Shown here piece by piece: positions 28,084-36,351 of a stretch of DNA of 64,000 nucleotides; the stretch's first letter is position 1; each line of letters begins with the position of its first letter. Location of the stretch: NCBI RefSeq assembly GCF_900188405.1, contig NZ_FZOF01000007.1, positions 1 through 64,000 of the forward strand, given 5' to 3'. The position numbers and the translations under genes are program-made. The notes below the pieces were generated by a model. The model searched no databases. It saw nothing but the letters and a program-made list of their open reading frames with translations, and was not told where the DNA came from. Origin of the DNA: Actinacidiphila glaucinigra. Its GTDB lineage: Bacteria > Actinomycetota > Actinomycetes > Streptomycetales > Streptomycetaceae.

Positions 28084-28473
28084 ATGAGCGTTGATCCGAC
28101 GGACACGACGAACGGCCCGATGCGCGAGGTGGTGTCCCGCTGGAAGGCCGCCTTCGACGGCCACCGGCCGGACGAGATGGCCGGGTTGTTCACCGCCGAC
28201 GCCCTGTTCCAGGGCTTCGGGCCCGAGGTCACGGCGGGCCGCGACGCGGTGCGCGCCTACTACGAGGCCGTGACGGAGGACCGCTGGGCGGACGTGGGGA
28301 AGATCCAGGGCTACCGCATCGGCGACGAAGTGGCCGGCGGCTTCGCCGACGTCGTCTTCCGGGGCGCGGAGGGCTGGACGGCCCCCGTGCATCTCTCGCT
28401 GGTCCTGCTGCGCGAGGGTGACGACTGGCTGATCCGCGCCTACCACGTCTCCCGGATCGTCACCGACCACTGA
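28084..28473 (+). CDS. NTF2-like (SnoaL/SgcJ-type) protein
   Basis: A protein of 129 residues with the NTF2-like cone fold pattern: R-W-K-A-A-F-D-G-H-R-P-D-E-M-A-G-L-F at the start, then D-A-L-F-Q-G-F-G-P, and H-L-S-L-V-L-L-R-E-G-D-D-W-L-I-R at the end. Members act as small isomerases or stress-linked proteins; no catalytic pair is clear here. ATG 28084 has GAGGAG upstream. It is the first rightward gene behind the operator at 27983. Confidence 0.82.
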   Translation: MSVDPTDTTNGPMREVVSRWKAAFDGHRPDEMAGLFTADALFQGFGPEVTAGRDAVRAYYEAVTEDRWADVGKIQGYRIGDEVAGGFADVVFRGAEGWTAPVHLSLVLLREGDDWLIRAYHVSRIVTDH

Positions 28474-28676
28474 GACCGGACGTCACCCGCCGTGCGGGCG
28501 GGGCCCGTTGCGAGGTTGTGCCTCCCAGCAGGGAGGCAACCGGTCGTGGCGGCGCCCCGGCCCGCGGGCGCAGGGTGGGGGCAGGCGGGACCGGTGTCAC
28601 GTCGCCGGCCCGGCCGTCCGTCCGGCCGCCCGAAGAACGTTCCGGCTGTTTTCCAGGTTCTATGAGAGGCAACACC

Positions 28677-28979
28677 GTGAAGGAGTTCCTGGTCGAGCTG
28701 ACCACCACCGTCCCCGAGGGCACCGACCCGGCCGAGGTCGACCGGCGTCGTGCGGCCGAGGCCGTCCGGGCCGGTGAACTGGCCGCCGGCGGGCACCTCG
28801 TCCGGCTGTGGCGCCCGGTGGGCGAACTGCGCAGCATCGGGCTGTGGCGCGCCGACGACGAGGCCGGGCTGTACGAGAAGGTCCTCGGCACGCTGCCGCT
28901 GTGGCCGTGGATGTCCGCGGTCGTCACCGCGGTGCAGTCGCACCCCAACGACCCGGGTGATGCGGACGCCGCCGCCTGA
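28677..28979 (+). CDS. Muconolactone delta-isomerase domain protein
   Basis: A protein of 100 residues starting M-K-E-F-L-V-E-L-T-T-T-V-P-E-G, the typical muconolactone isomerase (CatC) opening, with L-W-R-P-V-G and L-P-L-W-P-W-M further on. Real CatC acts in catechol degradation, but no other beta-ketoadipate gene is near, so this is probably a ferredoxin-like fold protein with another role. GTG 28677 follows GAGAGG. It stands in line with the NTF2-like gene and the MFS gene. Confidence 0.83.
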   Translation: MKEFLVELTTTVPEGTDPAEVDRRRAAEAVRAGELAAGGHLVRLWRPVGELRSIGLWRADDEAGLYEKVLGTLPLWPWMSAVVTAVQSHPNDPGDADAAA

Positions 28980-29092
28980 CCGAGCGCGCCCCGCCGCACA
29001 CGGCACCCACACGGCTCCCCGCCGACCGGACACGGTCCCGGCGGGGGGCCGTGTCCGTCCCGCCCCGGAACCCGCCCGTCGAGGAAGATGTC

Positions 29093-30349
29093 ATGAGCGA
29101 ATCAATCCAGCGTCCGTCCGTCGCACCCGGCGGCCTCCCGGGCCCGCCCTGGGGCCACGTACTGCGGGTCGCGGCCGCGCTGGCGGCGGCGATGGGGGTC
29201 GGGCGCTTCGTGTACACCCCGATCCTCCCCCTGATGCACGCTCAGGCGCGCCTGACCGCCGGGGCCGGCGCGCACCTGGCCACCGCCAACTACGTCGGCT
29301 ACCTCGTCGGCGCGCTGGCCGGGACCTTCCTTCCCCGGCTGACGCGCTCCGCCGCCGTCCTGCGCGGTTCACTGCTGCTGCTCGTCGCGAGCCTCGCCGC
29401 CATGCCGCTCACCCGTACGACCGCGGTGTGGCTGGTGCTGCGACTGGTCGCGGGCGCGGTGAGCGCGACGGTCTTCGTCATCGCCGTCAGCGCGCTCCTC
29501 GGGCGACTGCGCGAGCACCCCGCGCACCTGCCCGGCTGGGGCTTCGGCGGGGTCGGCGCCGGGATCGCCCTGTCCGGACTGCTCGTCCTCGTCCTGCGCG
29601 GTCTCGCCGACTGGCGGGCCGCGTGGTGGGCCTCCGCCGCCCTTGCCGCGCTGCTCTCGGTGCCGGCGTGGACGATGCGGACCGAGTCCGCGCCGGCCCC
29701 CGCGGCCGCGCCGGATCCCGGGGTGCGGGTGCGTACGGCGCCGCGCACGCACCGCTGGTTCGGCGCCCTGTTCGCCTCGTACACGCTGGAAGGCGTCGGC
29801 TACATCATCGCCGGCACCTTCCTGGTCGCCGCGATCGACCAGGGCTCACCCGGCCGGCTCGGCACCGGCGCCTGGGTGCTGGCCGGGGTGGCGGCTGTTC
29901 CCTCCGCCGCGCTGTGGGCGGGGCTGGGGCGGCGCTGGTCGCGGCCGGACGTACTGCTCGCCGCGCTGGTCGTGCAGGCCGCCGGGATCGCCCTGCCCGC
30001 CCTGGTCGAAGGGCCGGCCGCGGCGCTGGTCTCGGCGCTCCTCTTCGGCGCCACCTTCATCGGTGTGAGCACGCTGGCCCTCGCGGCCGGGACGCATCTG
30101 CGGTTCCCGCGCGCGGTCGCCCTGCTGACCGCCGGGTACTCGGTGGGCCAGATCCTCGGCCCGCTTGCCGTGGAGCCCCTGCTGCGCCACGGCTACCGGC
30201 AGGCGCTGGTCCTGGCGGCACTCGTCGTCCTGGCCGCCGCCGCGGTGGCGTTCGTGCTGCGTGTCGGGTTCCCGCACCGCATGGACCCGCCGGGTGCCGG
30301 GGAGGCGGTGCCCGGCGGGGTCGCGTCCGCCGGTGCCCGGGGTCTTTGA
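29093..30349 (+). CDS. YbfB/YjiJ family MFS transporter
   Basis: A protein of 418 residues with twelve predicted transmembrane helices. The opening helix contains A-A-M-G-V-G-R-F-V-Y-T-P-I-L-P-L-M, which is the hallmark of the YbfB/YjiJ family of major facilitators. The substrate is unknown. ATG 29093 follows GAGGAAG; the frame is open to 29051. It is the third gene of the rightward run from 28084 and is followed by an SDR gene with its own pair of operators. Confidence 0.88.
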   Translation: MSESIQRPSVAPGGLPGPPWGHVLRVAAALAAAMGVGRFVYTPILPLMHAQARLTAGAGAHLATANYVGYLVGALAGTFLPRLTRSAAVLRGSLLLLVASLAAMPLTRTTAVWLVLRLVAGAVSATVFVIAVSALLGRLREHPAHLPGWGFGGVGAGIALSGLLVLVLRGLADWRAAWWASAALAALLSVPAWTMRTESAPAPAAAPDPGVRVRTAPRTHRWFGALFASYTLEGVGYIIAGTFLVAAIDQGSPGRLGTGAWVLAGVAAVPSAALWAGLGRRWSRPDVLLAALVVQAAGIALPALVEGPAAALVSALLFGATFIGVSTLALAAGTHLRFPRAVALLTAGYSVGQILGPLAVEPLLRHGYRQALVLAALVVLAAAAVAFVLRVGFPHRMDPPGAGEAVPGGVASAGARGL

Positions 30350-30352
30350 CAG

Positions 30353-30393
30353 TTGCCGACCGGTCGTCTACTTTTTGAATGACCGGTCGTCTA
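30353..30393. promoter_or_regulatory. Paired GACCGGTC-type operators before an SDR gene
   Basis: TTGCCGACC/GGTCGTCTA (30353-30370) and TGAATGACC/GGTCGTCTA (30376-30393), centres 23 bp apart and in the same orientation. The right halves are identical. They end 43 bp before the SDR start. Confidence 0.7.
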
Positions 30394-30436
30394 GTGCCGG
30401 ATTCCCAGGACATCCCCCCACGGAGTAAGGAACACC

Positions 30437-31150
30437 ATGAGCGTTCAGGGTCAGAAGGTCGCGGTCGTCACGGGTGCCTCGCAGGGCATCGGCGCGGGGC
30501 TGGTCGAGGGGTACCGGAAGCTGGGGTACGCGGTCGTGGCCACCTCGCGCAGCATCGCGGAGTCGGCGGACCCGCGAGTGGTGACGGTGCGGGGGGACGT
30601 CGCGGAGCGCGGGACGGCGGAGCGGGTGATCGCGACGGCGGTGGAGCGCTTCGGCCGGGTGGACACGCTGGTCAACAACGCGGGGATCTTCGTGGCGAAG
30701 CCGTTCACGGAGTACACCGAGGAGGACTACCGCGCGGTGCTGGGTGTGAACGTGGACGGGTTCTTCCGGATCACGCAGCTGGCGGTGGAGCGGATGCTGC
30801 AGCAGGGCGGCGGCCACGTCGTCCAGATCTCCAGCAGCCTCGGTGACCAGGCGGACGCGAAGGTGACGTCGGTGCTGGCGTCCCTCACGAAGGGCGGTCT
30901 GCAGGCGGCGACGCGGGCGCTGGCCATCGAGTACGCGGAGCGCGGGATCCGCGCGAACGCGGTGGCGCTGGGCACCATCAAGACCCCGATGCACCCGGTG
31001 GAGACCCACGAGGTGCTGGCGGGCCTGCACCCGGTGGGGCGGATGGGGGAGATCGACGACATCGTCGAGGCGGTGCTCTACCTGGAGAAGGCCCCGTTCG
31101 TGACGGGTGTGACCCTCCCCGTGGACGGCGGCCAGACCGCCGGCCGCTGA
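30437..31150 (+). CDS. SDR family oxidoreductase lacking the catalytic tyrosine
   Basis: A short-chain dehydrogenase/reductase of 237 residues. The nucleotide site T-G-A-S-Q-G-I-G (residues 13-20) and N-N-A-G are intact, and the serine is in I-S-S-S. The catalytic Y-x3-K reads A-x3-K (A-S-L-T-K), so the tyrosine is absent. This variant occurs in a recognisable SDR subgroup with A-S-L-T-K-G-G-L, so I do not treat it as damage. The reaction may differ from normal carbonyl reduction. ATG 30437 has AAGGA close upstream. Two operators precede it and a strong terminator follows. Confidence 0.88.
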   Translation: MSVQGQKVAVVTGASQGIGAGLVEGYRKLGYAVVATSRSIAESADPRVVTVRGDVAERGTAERVIATAVERFGRVDTLVNNAGIFVAKPFTEYTEEDYRAVLGVNVDGFFRITQLAVERMLQQGGGHVVQISSSLGDQADAKVTSVLASLTKGGLQAATRALAIEYAERGIRANAVALGTIKTPMHPVETHEVLAGLHPVGRMGEIDDIVEAVLYLEKAPFVTGVTLPVDGGQTAGR

Positions 31151-31178
31151 CCGGCCCCGACGGTCACCGCACGAGTGC

Positions 31179-31220
31179 ACGGCGAAGGCCCCGGACGGAG
31201 ACGTCCGGGGCCTTCGCCGT
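31179..31220. terminator. Bidirectional terminator
   Basis: A perfect 19-bp inverted repeat (arm ACGGCGAAGGCCCCGGACG) with loop GAGA between two convergent SDR genes. Confidence 0.8.
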
Positions 31221-31246
31221 GTCGGGGTGCCGTGGCCCCTGCCGCG

Positions 31247-31960
31247 TCAGGCGCCGGGGGTGGCGCTCGGGGACTGGGAGAGGGCGGACTTGGCGCGCCG
31301 GGTCTCCTCGTCGGCGAGGACCTCCGGCCGGTCGTGGAGCAGCGCGTCCATGGTCAGCTCCGCCACCGTCGCGGAGCTGATCTTGGGGGCGTCCGTCCAG
31401 GAGCTCAGCTCGGTGTCCACGAAGCTCGCGTGGACGCCCATCACCAGCGTCCCCTGCGGCTGCAGCGCCTGCCGGAGGGCGTCGGTGAGCGACCACTCCG
31501 CCGCCTTGGAGGCCGCGTATCCGGGGATCAGCGGCTGACCGACCCAGGAGGCCAGCGAGAGCATGTTCACCAGCGCCCCGCCCCCGTTCGCGGCGAGGAC
31601 CGGGGCGAAGGCGCGGGAAACCGCCCAGGTGCCGAAGTAGTTGACCTCCATCGCCTGGCGCGCGCCGTCGAAGGGGCCGTCCAGCAGGCGGGTGCCGGTG
31701 CCGCCCGTGCCCGCGTTGTTGATCACGATGCTGACGTCGCCGGCCGCGGCGGCCGCCGCGGCGATCTCCTCGGGCTTGGTGACGTCCAGGCGCAGGGGGA
31801 CGAGGCAGTCGTCGACCAGGCTCTGGTCGACGAGGCTTTCCGGATCCCGGACGCCCGCATAGACCCTGGACGCGCCGTGGGTGATGAGCGCGCGCGCGAA
31901 GGCGCGGCCGATGCCGCGATTCGCGCCCGTCACCAGGGCGACCGACCCCTTGATGTGCAT
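31247..31960 (-). CDS. SDR family oxidoreductase
   Basis: A short-chain dehydrogenase/reductase of 237 residues with T-G-A-N-R-G-I-G (residues 11-18), N-N-A-G, a serine in S-L-A-S-W, and the catalytic Y-A-A-S-K. ATG 31960 follows AAGGAGG. The upstream gene on the same strand encodes an XRE regulator with an MmyB-like ligand domain. Regulators of that type are often found next to SDR genes, so this enzyme is probably its target through the inverted repeat at 32079. Confidence 0.9.
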   Translation of the reverse strand: MHIKGSVALVTGANRGIGRAFARALITHGASRVYAGVRDPESLVDQSLVDDCLVPLRLDVTKPEEIAAAAAAAGDVSIVINNAGTGGTGTRLLDGPFDGARQAMEVNYFGTWAVSRAFAPVLAANGGGALVNMLSLASWVGQPLIPGYAASKAAEWSLTDALRQALQPQGTLVMGVHASFVDTELSSWTDAPKISSATVAELTMDALLHDRPEVLADEETRRAKSALSQSPSATPGA

Positions 31961-32078
31961 CGTGCCTCCTTGCTGCGGGCGTGCGCTGCCCGGACGGCGC
32001 CGCGCGGTCGTCGGCGGCCCGGGCGGTGCGGCAGCCCTCGGGGCAGGCGCGGACCGGCCTGCGGGGCCAGGCTAACAG

Positions 32079-32101
32079 CTGACTTTAAGTGTGAAAGTCA
32101 G
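32079..32101. promoter_or_regulatory. Inverted repeat CTGACTTT-N7-AAAGTCAG, candidate operator
   Basis: Perfect 8-bp arms span the stop codon of the XRE gene (32085-32087) and lie 119 bp before the SDR start. The GTGAAAG half also appears just before the XRE start (about 32980-32987), which suggests one protein may bind both. Confidence 0.5.
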
Positions 32102-32978
32102 ATGGTCCGGCCGGTGGGCCGGTGGCCTCGGCCCACTCGGCGAGCCTCCGCAGGGCCCGCTCGGAGGCGGTCGCGGGCTCCGCGGTGTAGACGCCGAGGA
32201 TCTGGTCCGGATCGCCGGTGACGGCCAGCGCCTCGTACTGCAGGGTGAGTTCACCGACCACGGGATGGTGGAAGTGCTTGACCCCGTAGGTGCGGCGCCT
32301 GATGTCGTGGTCGTCCCACCACGCCCGGAAGTCATCGTCGCGAGCGGACAGTTCGCCGACGAGTTCGCCGAGCCGGGAGTCGTGGGGGTGCTTGCCGGCG
32401 TAGAGGCGGAGCGCGGCGACGGAGGTGCGTGCCACGCCCGACCAGTCGTCGTAGAGGGTGCGGGCGGCCTCGTCCAGGAAGATGAAGCGGGCCATGTTCC
32501 GCTGCCGCTGGGGGAGCGCGTCGAAGTCGGTGTAGAGCGCGCGGGCGAGCCGGTTGGCCGCCAGGACGTCGGTGCGGCGCCCCACGACCACCGCGGGCAC
32601 GTCGGTCATCGTCTCCAGGAGGCGGTGCACGGCGGGACGCACCCGCTGCGGGGCCGGCGGACGGGCCGCCGGACGTCCCGGCCTGGCCAGCGCGAACAGA
32701 TGGTCCCGCTCGTCGTCGGTCAGGCACAGGGCACGGGCGAGAGCGGCGAGGACGGTCCCGGAGGCGTTGACGTGGTGCCCGCGCTCCAGGCGCACGTAGT
32801 AGTCCACGCTGACGCCGGCCAGCTGGGCGATCTCCTCACGGCGCAGCCCGGGCACCCGCCGGGCGGTCGGCCTGGGGGCCAGGCCGGCCCGCTCCGGGGA
32901 GATCCTCGCGCGGCGTGAGCGCAGGAAGTCCCCCAGAGCGGTGTTCCGGGTGCCGGCCCCGGTCGGGTACGCGTCCAT
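32085..32978 (-). CDS. XRE family regulator with MmyB-like ligand-binding domain
   Basis: A protein of 297 residues. The N-terminal helix-turn-helix has the usual G-D-F-L-R-S-R-R-A-R-I-S-P and R-R-V-P-G-L-R-R-E-E-I-A-Q-L-A-G-V-S-V-D-Y-Y (residues about 16-65). The C-terminal part (about 110-270) is an MmyB/MLTR PAS-like domain with D-V-L-A-A-N-R-L-A and the closing Y-T-A-E-P. Related proteins bind fatty acid-like ligands in structures, so a small hydrophobic effector is plausible. ATG 32978 is chosen; GTG 32987 is close by. Confidence 0.88.
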   Translation of the reverse strand: MDAYPTGAGTRNTALGDFLRSRRARISPERAGLAPRPTARRVPGLRREEIAQLAGVSVDYYVRLERGHHVNASGTVLAALARALCLTDDERDHLFALARPGRPAARPPAPQRVRPAVHRLLETMTDVPAVVVGRRTDVLAANRLARALYTDFDALPQRQRNMARFIFLDEAARTLYDDWSGVARTSVAALRLYAGKHPHDSRLGELVGELSARDDDFRAWWDDHDIRRRTYGVKHFHHPVVGELTLQYEALAVTGDPDQILGVYTAEPATASERALRRLAEWAEATGPPAGPSDFHT

Positions 32979-33053
32979 CTCTTTCACGTTACGACGCCCG
33001 CAAGGCGAGAACGCGCCGCGGACGGGTACTGCCGGACCCCCCCGGGCCGGGCG

Positions 33054-33704
33054 TCAGGGCCGGGCCGCGGCGTGGTTGTCCCACGCCTGCTCCAGGGCGC
33101 GGGTCAGCATCTCGGCGGACTGCAGCCCGGTCACGCCGTACTTCCGGTCCAGCACGAAGAACGGGACCCCGCCGGCGCCGAGCTCCGCGGCCAGCCGCTC
33201 GTCGGCCCGGACGTCGCCGGCGTAGGCGTCGGGGTCCGCGAGGACGGCGTCCGCCTCCGCCCGGTCCAGTCCCGCCTCGACCGCCAGGTCCAGCTGGGTC
33301 TCCCGGTCGTAGACGGAGCGCTCGTCCGCGAAGTTCACCCGGAAGGCGATGTCGAGGAACTCCTGCTGGACGCCGCGCTCCTTGGCCAGGTGCGCCAGCC
33401 GGTGGACGTCGAAGGTGTTGCCGTACACGCGGCCGCCGATCCGGAAGCCCAGGCCCTCGGCGCCGGCCTCGGCGGCGGCGTGCTCCTCCCGGGCGACCTG
33501 CTGCTCGCGGGTGCGCCCGTACTGCGCGGCCACGGCGTCGATGATCGGTGTCGAGCCGTTCCGGGCGTCCGGGTTGAGCTCGAACGAGCGGTGCAGCACC
33601 TCGACGCCGTCCCGGTGCTCGAAGCCGGCGAGGGCCCGCTCGAAGCGTGCCCGGCCGACGTAGCACCAGGGGCAGGCGATGTCGGTCCAGATCTCGACGC
33701 GCAT
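33054..33704 (-). CDS. DsbA family oxidoreductase, FrnE-like
   Basis: A protein of 216 residues with a thioredoxin fold holding an alpha-helical insertion. The active site is C-P-W-C (residues 11-14, in D-I-A-C-P-W-C-Y-V-G) and the cis-proline loop is G-G-V-P-F-F-V. There is no signal peptide, so it is cytoplasmic, as is FrnE. FrnE-type proteins act as thiol-disulfide oxidoreductases linked to oxidative and metal stress in Deinococcus. It follows wrbA by 117 bp on the same strand, so both may share the paired operators at 34484. Confidence 0.9.
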   Translation of the reverse strand: MRVEIWTDIACPWCYVGRARFERALAGFEHRDGVEVLHRSFELNPDARNGSTPIIDAVAAQYGRTREQQVAREEHAAAEAGAEGLGFRIGGRVYGNTFDVHRLAHLAKERGVQQEFLDIAFRVNFADERSVYDRETQLDLAVEAGLDRAEADAVLADPDAYAGDVRADERLAAELGAGGVPFFVLDRKYGVTGLQSAEMLTRALEQAWDNHAAARP

Positions 33705-33821
33705 GTCTGAGGATCTCCCTTTTCGTGGGTTCGGTGGGGGTGTGGGTGCGGCGCCGCGCGGCCCCCGGTGAAGGGGTGGTGGGGCCGCGCGGCGCCGCTG
33801 CCAGTGGGGTGCCGGGAGGGG

Positions 33822-34430
33822 TCAGGCGGCCTTGAGCTGCGCGGCGACCCGGACGACCCGCTCGGCCTGGACGCGGGCCGCGGTACGGGTGACCTCGTCC
33901 ACGGGGTTGTTGCCCTGGCCGTCCACGTGGGAGGTGCCGTAGGGGTTGCCGTCGATGAACTTGGACGGCTGGGTGAAGCCCGGGGTGACCGTGATCCCGC
34001 CGAAGTGGTGGATCGAGGTGTAGAGGGACAGCAGCGTGGCCTCCTGGCCCGCGTGCGAGGTGGCGCTGGAGACGAAGCCGCTGAAGACCTTGTCGATCAG
34101 CTTGCCCTCGGCCCAGAGCCCGCCCAGGGTGTCGATGAACTGCTTCAGCTGCGCCGAGACGTTGCCGAAGCGGGTGGGGGTGCCCAGGATGACGGCGTCG
34201 GCCCACTCGATGTCCTCGGGCGTGGCGTGCGGGACGTGCGCGGTGGCCGCGTGGTGGGCGGACCAGGCCGGGTTGGTGTCGATGGCGGCCTGCGGGGCGA
34301 GCTCGGCGGTCTTGACCAGGCGGACCTCGGCGCCGGCCTTGACGGCGGCGTCGTGCAGTTCCTTGGCGATCTCGGTGATGGTGCCGGTCGACGAGTAGTA
34401 GACGATGGCGAGCTTGACGGGGGTGGCCAC
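33822..34430 (-). CDS. wrbA: NAD(P)H:quinone oxidoreductase, type IV (WrbA)
   Basis: A flavodoxin-like FMN protein of 202 residues. Y-Y-S-S-T-G-T-I (residues 11-18) is the phosphate loop, G-T-P-T-R-F-G-N-V is the isoalloxazine loop, and S-S-A-T-S-H-A-G-Q-E-A-T follows as in WrbA. It reduces quinones by two electrons, avoiding semiquinones. ATG 34430 is supported by the conserved start. The promoter carries two operators, and the divergent gene is a MarR-type regulator. Confidence 0.93.
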   Translation of the reverse strand: MATPVKLAIVYYSSTGTITEIAKELHDAAVKAGAEVRLVKTAELAPQAAIDTNPAWSAHHAATAHVPHATPEDIEWADAVILGTPTRFGNVSAQLKQFIDTLGGLWAEGKLIDKVFSGFVSSATSHAGQEATLLSLYTSIHHFGGITVTPGFTQPSKFIDGNPYGTSHVDGQGNNPVDEVTRTAARVQAERVVRVAAQLKAA

Positions 34431-34483
34431 AGGAGGCGCTCCGTTCCTTGTGTTTCGTTGCGAGGGGGGTGAGCGAACCGGAC

Positions 34484-34589
34484 TAACTGACCGGTCGCCT
34501 ATTTGAAGCTAGACGACCGGTCGACAACTGTCAAAGACATGTGCCCGCACCGAAATGGCGATCAACGGGTCTCATTGACCGGTCAAGGA
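34484..34589. promoter_or_regulatory. wrbA/marR divergent control region with three GACCGGTC dyads
   Basis: Sites are TAACTGACC/GGTCGCCTA (34484-34501), TAGACGACC/GGTCGACAA (34510-34527; its left half is the full consensus) and a perfect TTGACCGGTCAA (34575-34586). The first two are 26 bp apart and serve wrbA. The third is 15 bp before the MarR start, where TAAAGT (34592-34597) suggests a leaderless transcript. Confidence 0.65.
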
Positions 34590-34603
34590 GCTAAAGTGGG
34601 GTG

Positions 34604-35077
34604 ATGGCCTCCACGAAGCAGCAGTCGCAGCCTCTCAGCGCGAGTGAGGAAGCGTTCGTGCGTGCGCTGAGCCGGGTGCTCCTGGAGCTCCCGCGTGCCG
34701 TCGACGCCGACATGGTCGAGGGGGCGGGGCTGCCGCTCTCCGAGTACACGCCGCTGATGTTCCTGTCGGAGACCCCCGGGCGCGGGATGCGGATGAGCGA
34801 ACTCGCCGCCGTCTGCAGTCTCTCCCTCAGCGGGATGACCCGCGTCGTCATCCGGCTGGAGAAGCACGGCTGGGTGGAGCGGGTCAAGTGCGCCGAGGAC
34901 GGCCGTGGTTGGAACGCCGTGCTGACGGACGCCGGGTTCGAACGCCTGGAGCAGGCGTGGCCGACGCACCTCGCCAGCGTGCGGCGCCACCTCGTCGACC
35001 ACTTCGGCGACCAGGACCTCGCCGGGCTGACCCTCGCGCTGCAGCGTGTGGCGAGCGACCAGGGCGACCACTCCTGA
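34604..35077 (+). CDS. MarR family transcriptional regulator
   Basis: A protein of 157 residues with the MarR winged helix: M-S-E-L-A-A-V-C-S-L-S-L-S-G-M-T-R-V-V-I-R-L-E-K-H-G-W-V (residues about 64-90) and the wing E-D-G-R-G-W-N-A. One cysteine lies in the recognition-helix region, which could respond to oxidants (inference). It is divergent from wrbA, a common arrangement for quinone-sensing MarR proteins. It is the second possible regulator, besides the TetR protein, for the GACCGGTC sites. ATG 34604 is likely leaderless; GTG 34601 is the other choice. Confidence 0.9.
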   Translation: MASTKQQSQPLSASEEAFVRALSRVLLELPRAVDADMVEGAGLPLSEYTPLMFLSETPGRGMRMSELAAVCSLSLSGMTRVVIRLEKHGWVERVKCAEDGRGWNAVLTDAGFERLEQAWPTHLASVRRHLVDHFGDQDLAGLTLALQRVASDQGDHS

Positions 35078-35277
35078 TCCCGGCCGCCCCGGGCCGGGGT
35101 GACCGCCGTCCCTCTCGACCCCGCGACGCCGGCCGGGCCCGGCCCGGGAGGTACTGCCGGACCCCTGTTGCGCGGGGCCTGCCTCGACCCGCCTGACCTG
35201 TGCCGACCGGTGTTTGCCTGGAGAGCGGACACCCATTCCCCGCTCCGCAGGACGGGGCGCACAGTAAGGCGGACAGC

Positions 35278-36246
35278 ATGACCGAGCACGCACGTGTCAC
35301 CACCCCGTTCGGAGCGCGGACCACCGCGGCGGAGGTCGTCGCCGGCGTGGACCTCACCGGGCGGCGGGCCGTCGTCACCGGCGGCTCCTCGGGCATCGGC
35401 GTGGAGACGGCACGCGCCCTCGCCGCCGCGGGCGCCGAGGTCACCCTCGCCGTACGCGACACCGCCGCCGGCGCGCGGACCGCCGAAGGCATCACCGCCA
35501 CCACCGGCAACGAGCGGGTCCTGACGGCACCCCTGGACCTGTCCGACCGGTCGTCGGTCGCCGGCTTCGTGGCCGCGTGGGAAGGGCCGCTGCACATCCT
35601 CGTCGACAACGCGGGCGTCATGGCGTCCCCCGAGACCCGCACCCCCGAGGGGTGGGAGCTGCAGTTCGCCACCAACCACCTCGGCCACTTCGCGCTGACC
35701 ACCGGCCTGCATCCGGCGCTCAGGGCTGCCGGCGACGCACGCGTCGTCGTGGTCGCCTCGGTCGGTCACGTCAACGGCGACGTCCTCTTCGACGACGTCA
35801 ACTTCGAGCTGCGGCCCTACGACGCCTGGGCCGCCTACAGCCAGTCCAAGACCGCCAACGTGCTGTTCGCGGTGGAGGCCGCCGCGCGCTGGGCGGGCGA
35901 CGGCATCAGCGTCAACGCCCTCAACCCCGGCCGGATCGCCGAGACCAACCTCGCCCGGCACATCGCGTCGGCGCTCGACGCCCCCGCGTCCTTCGAGCCG
36001 GGCAGGAGTGACGGGGTGTCGGTGAAGGACGTCGGGCAGGGCGCCGCCACATCGGTGCTGCTCGCGGCGTCCCCCCTGGTCGCGGGGGTCACCGGCCGGT
36101 ACTTCGAGGACTGCGCCGAGGCCGCCCCTCACCGGCCGGGGCTGCGCCGCGGGGTGGCCGCCCATGCCCTGGACCCGCGGAGCGCGGCACGCCTGTGGCG
36201 GCTCTCCCTCGACATGCTCGCCGCCGCGCCCGCGACCACCTCCTGA
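35278..36246 (+). CDS. SDR family oxidoreductase, retinol-dehydrogenase-like
   Basis: A protein of 322 residues with T-G-G-S-S-G-I-G (nucleotide site), D-N-A-G-V-M, and the catalytic Y-S-Q-S-K. The longer C-terminal part, after N-P-G-R-I, is typical of the WW-oxidoreductase/retinol-dehydrogenase group. The substrate is unknown. ATG 35278 follows TAAGGCGG. It is 200 bp after the MarR gene and could be its target; there is no GACCGGTC site in its promoter. Confidence 0.9.
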   Translation: MTEHARVTTPFGARTTAAEVVAGVDLTGRRAVVTGGSSGIGVETARALAAAGAEVTLAVRDTAAGARTAEGITATTGNERVLTAPLDLSDRSSVAGFVAAWEGPLHILVDNAGVMASPETRTPEGWELQFATNHLGHFALTTGLHPALRAAGDARVVVVASVGHVNGDVLFDDVNFELRPYDAWAAYSQSKTANVLFAVEAAARWAGDGISVNALNPGRIAETNLARHIASALDAPASFEPGRSDGVSVKDVGQGAATSVLLAASPLVAGVTGRYFEDCAEAAPHRPGLRRGVAAHALDPRSAARLWRLSLDMLAAAPATTS

Positions 36247-36316
36247 CCGGAGCCGCCGGGCCGCCGCCGCGCGGCCGCTGTCCGCGGGAAAGGTGTGCCG
36301 AGGTCGGGCGCGGGTC

Positions 36317-36350
36317 TTGCCCTCTTGTTCGTCACCTGTCAAAATGGTGA
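36317..36350 (+). promoter_or_regulatory. Leaderless promoter with TCACC-N9-GGTGA operator, copy 5
   Basis: TTGCCC (36317-36322) and CAAAAT (36340-36345) with a 17-bp spacer form a promoter whose transcript would begin at the ATG. The operator TCACC-TGTCAAAAT-GGTGA (36332-36350) covers the -10 and ends one base before ATG 36352, so binding would block its own gene. Confidence 0.65.
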
Positions 36351-36351
36351 C

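Noticed and set aside
35535-35552. A GACCGGTCGTC sequence like the TetR-type operator
   Set aside because: It is inside the SDR coding sequence (codons for S-D-R-S-S) with no TCTA extension, and such a core is expected by chance in coding DNA.
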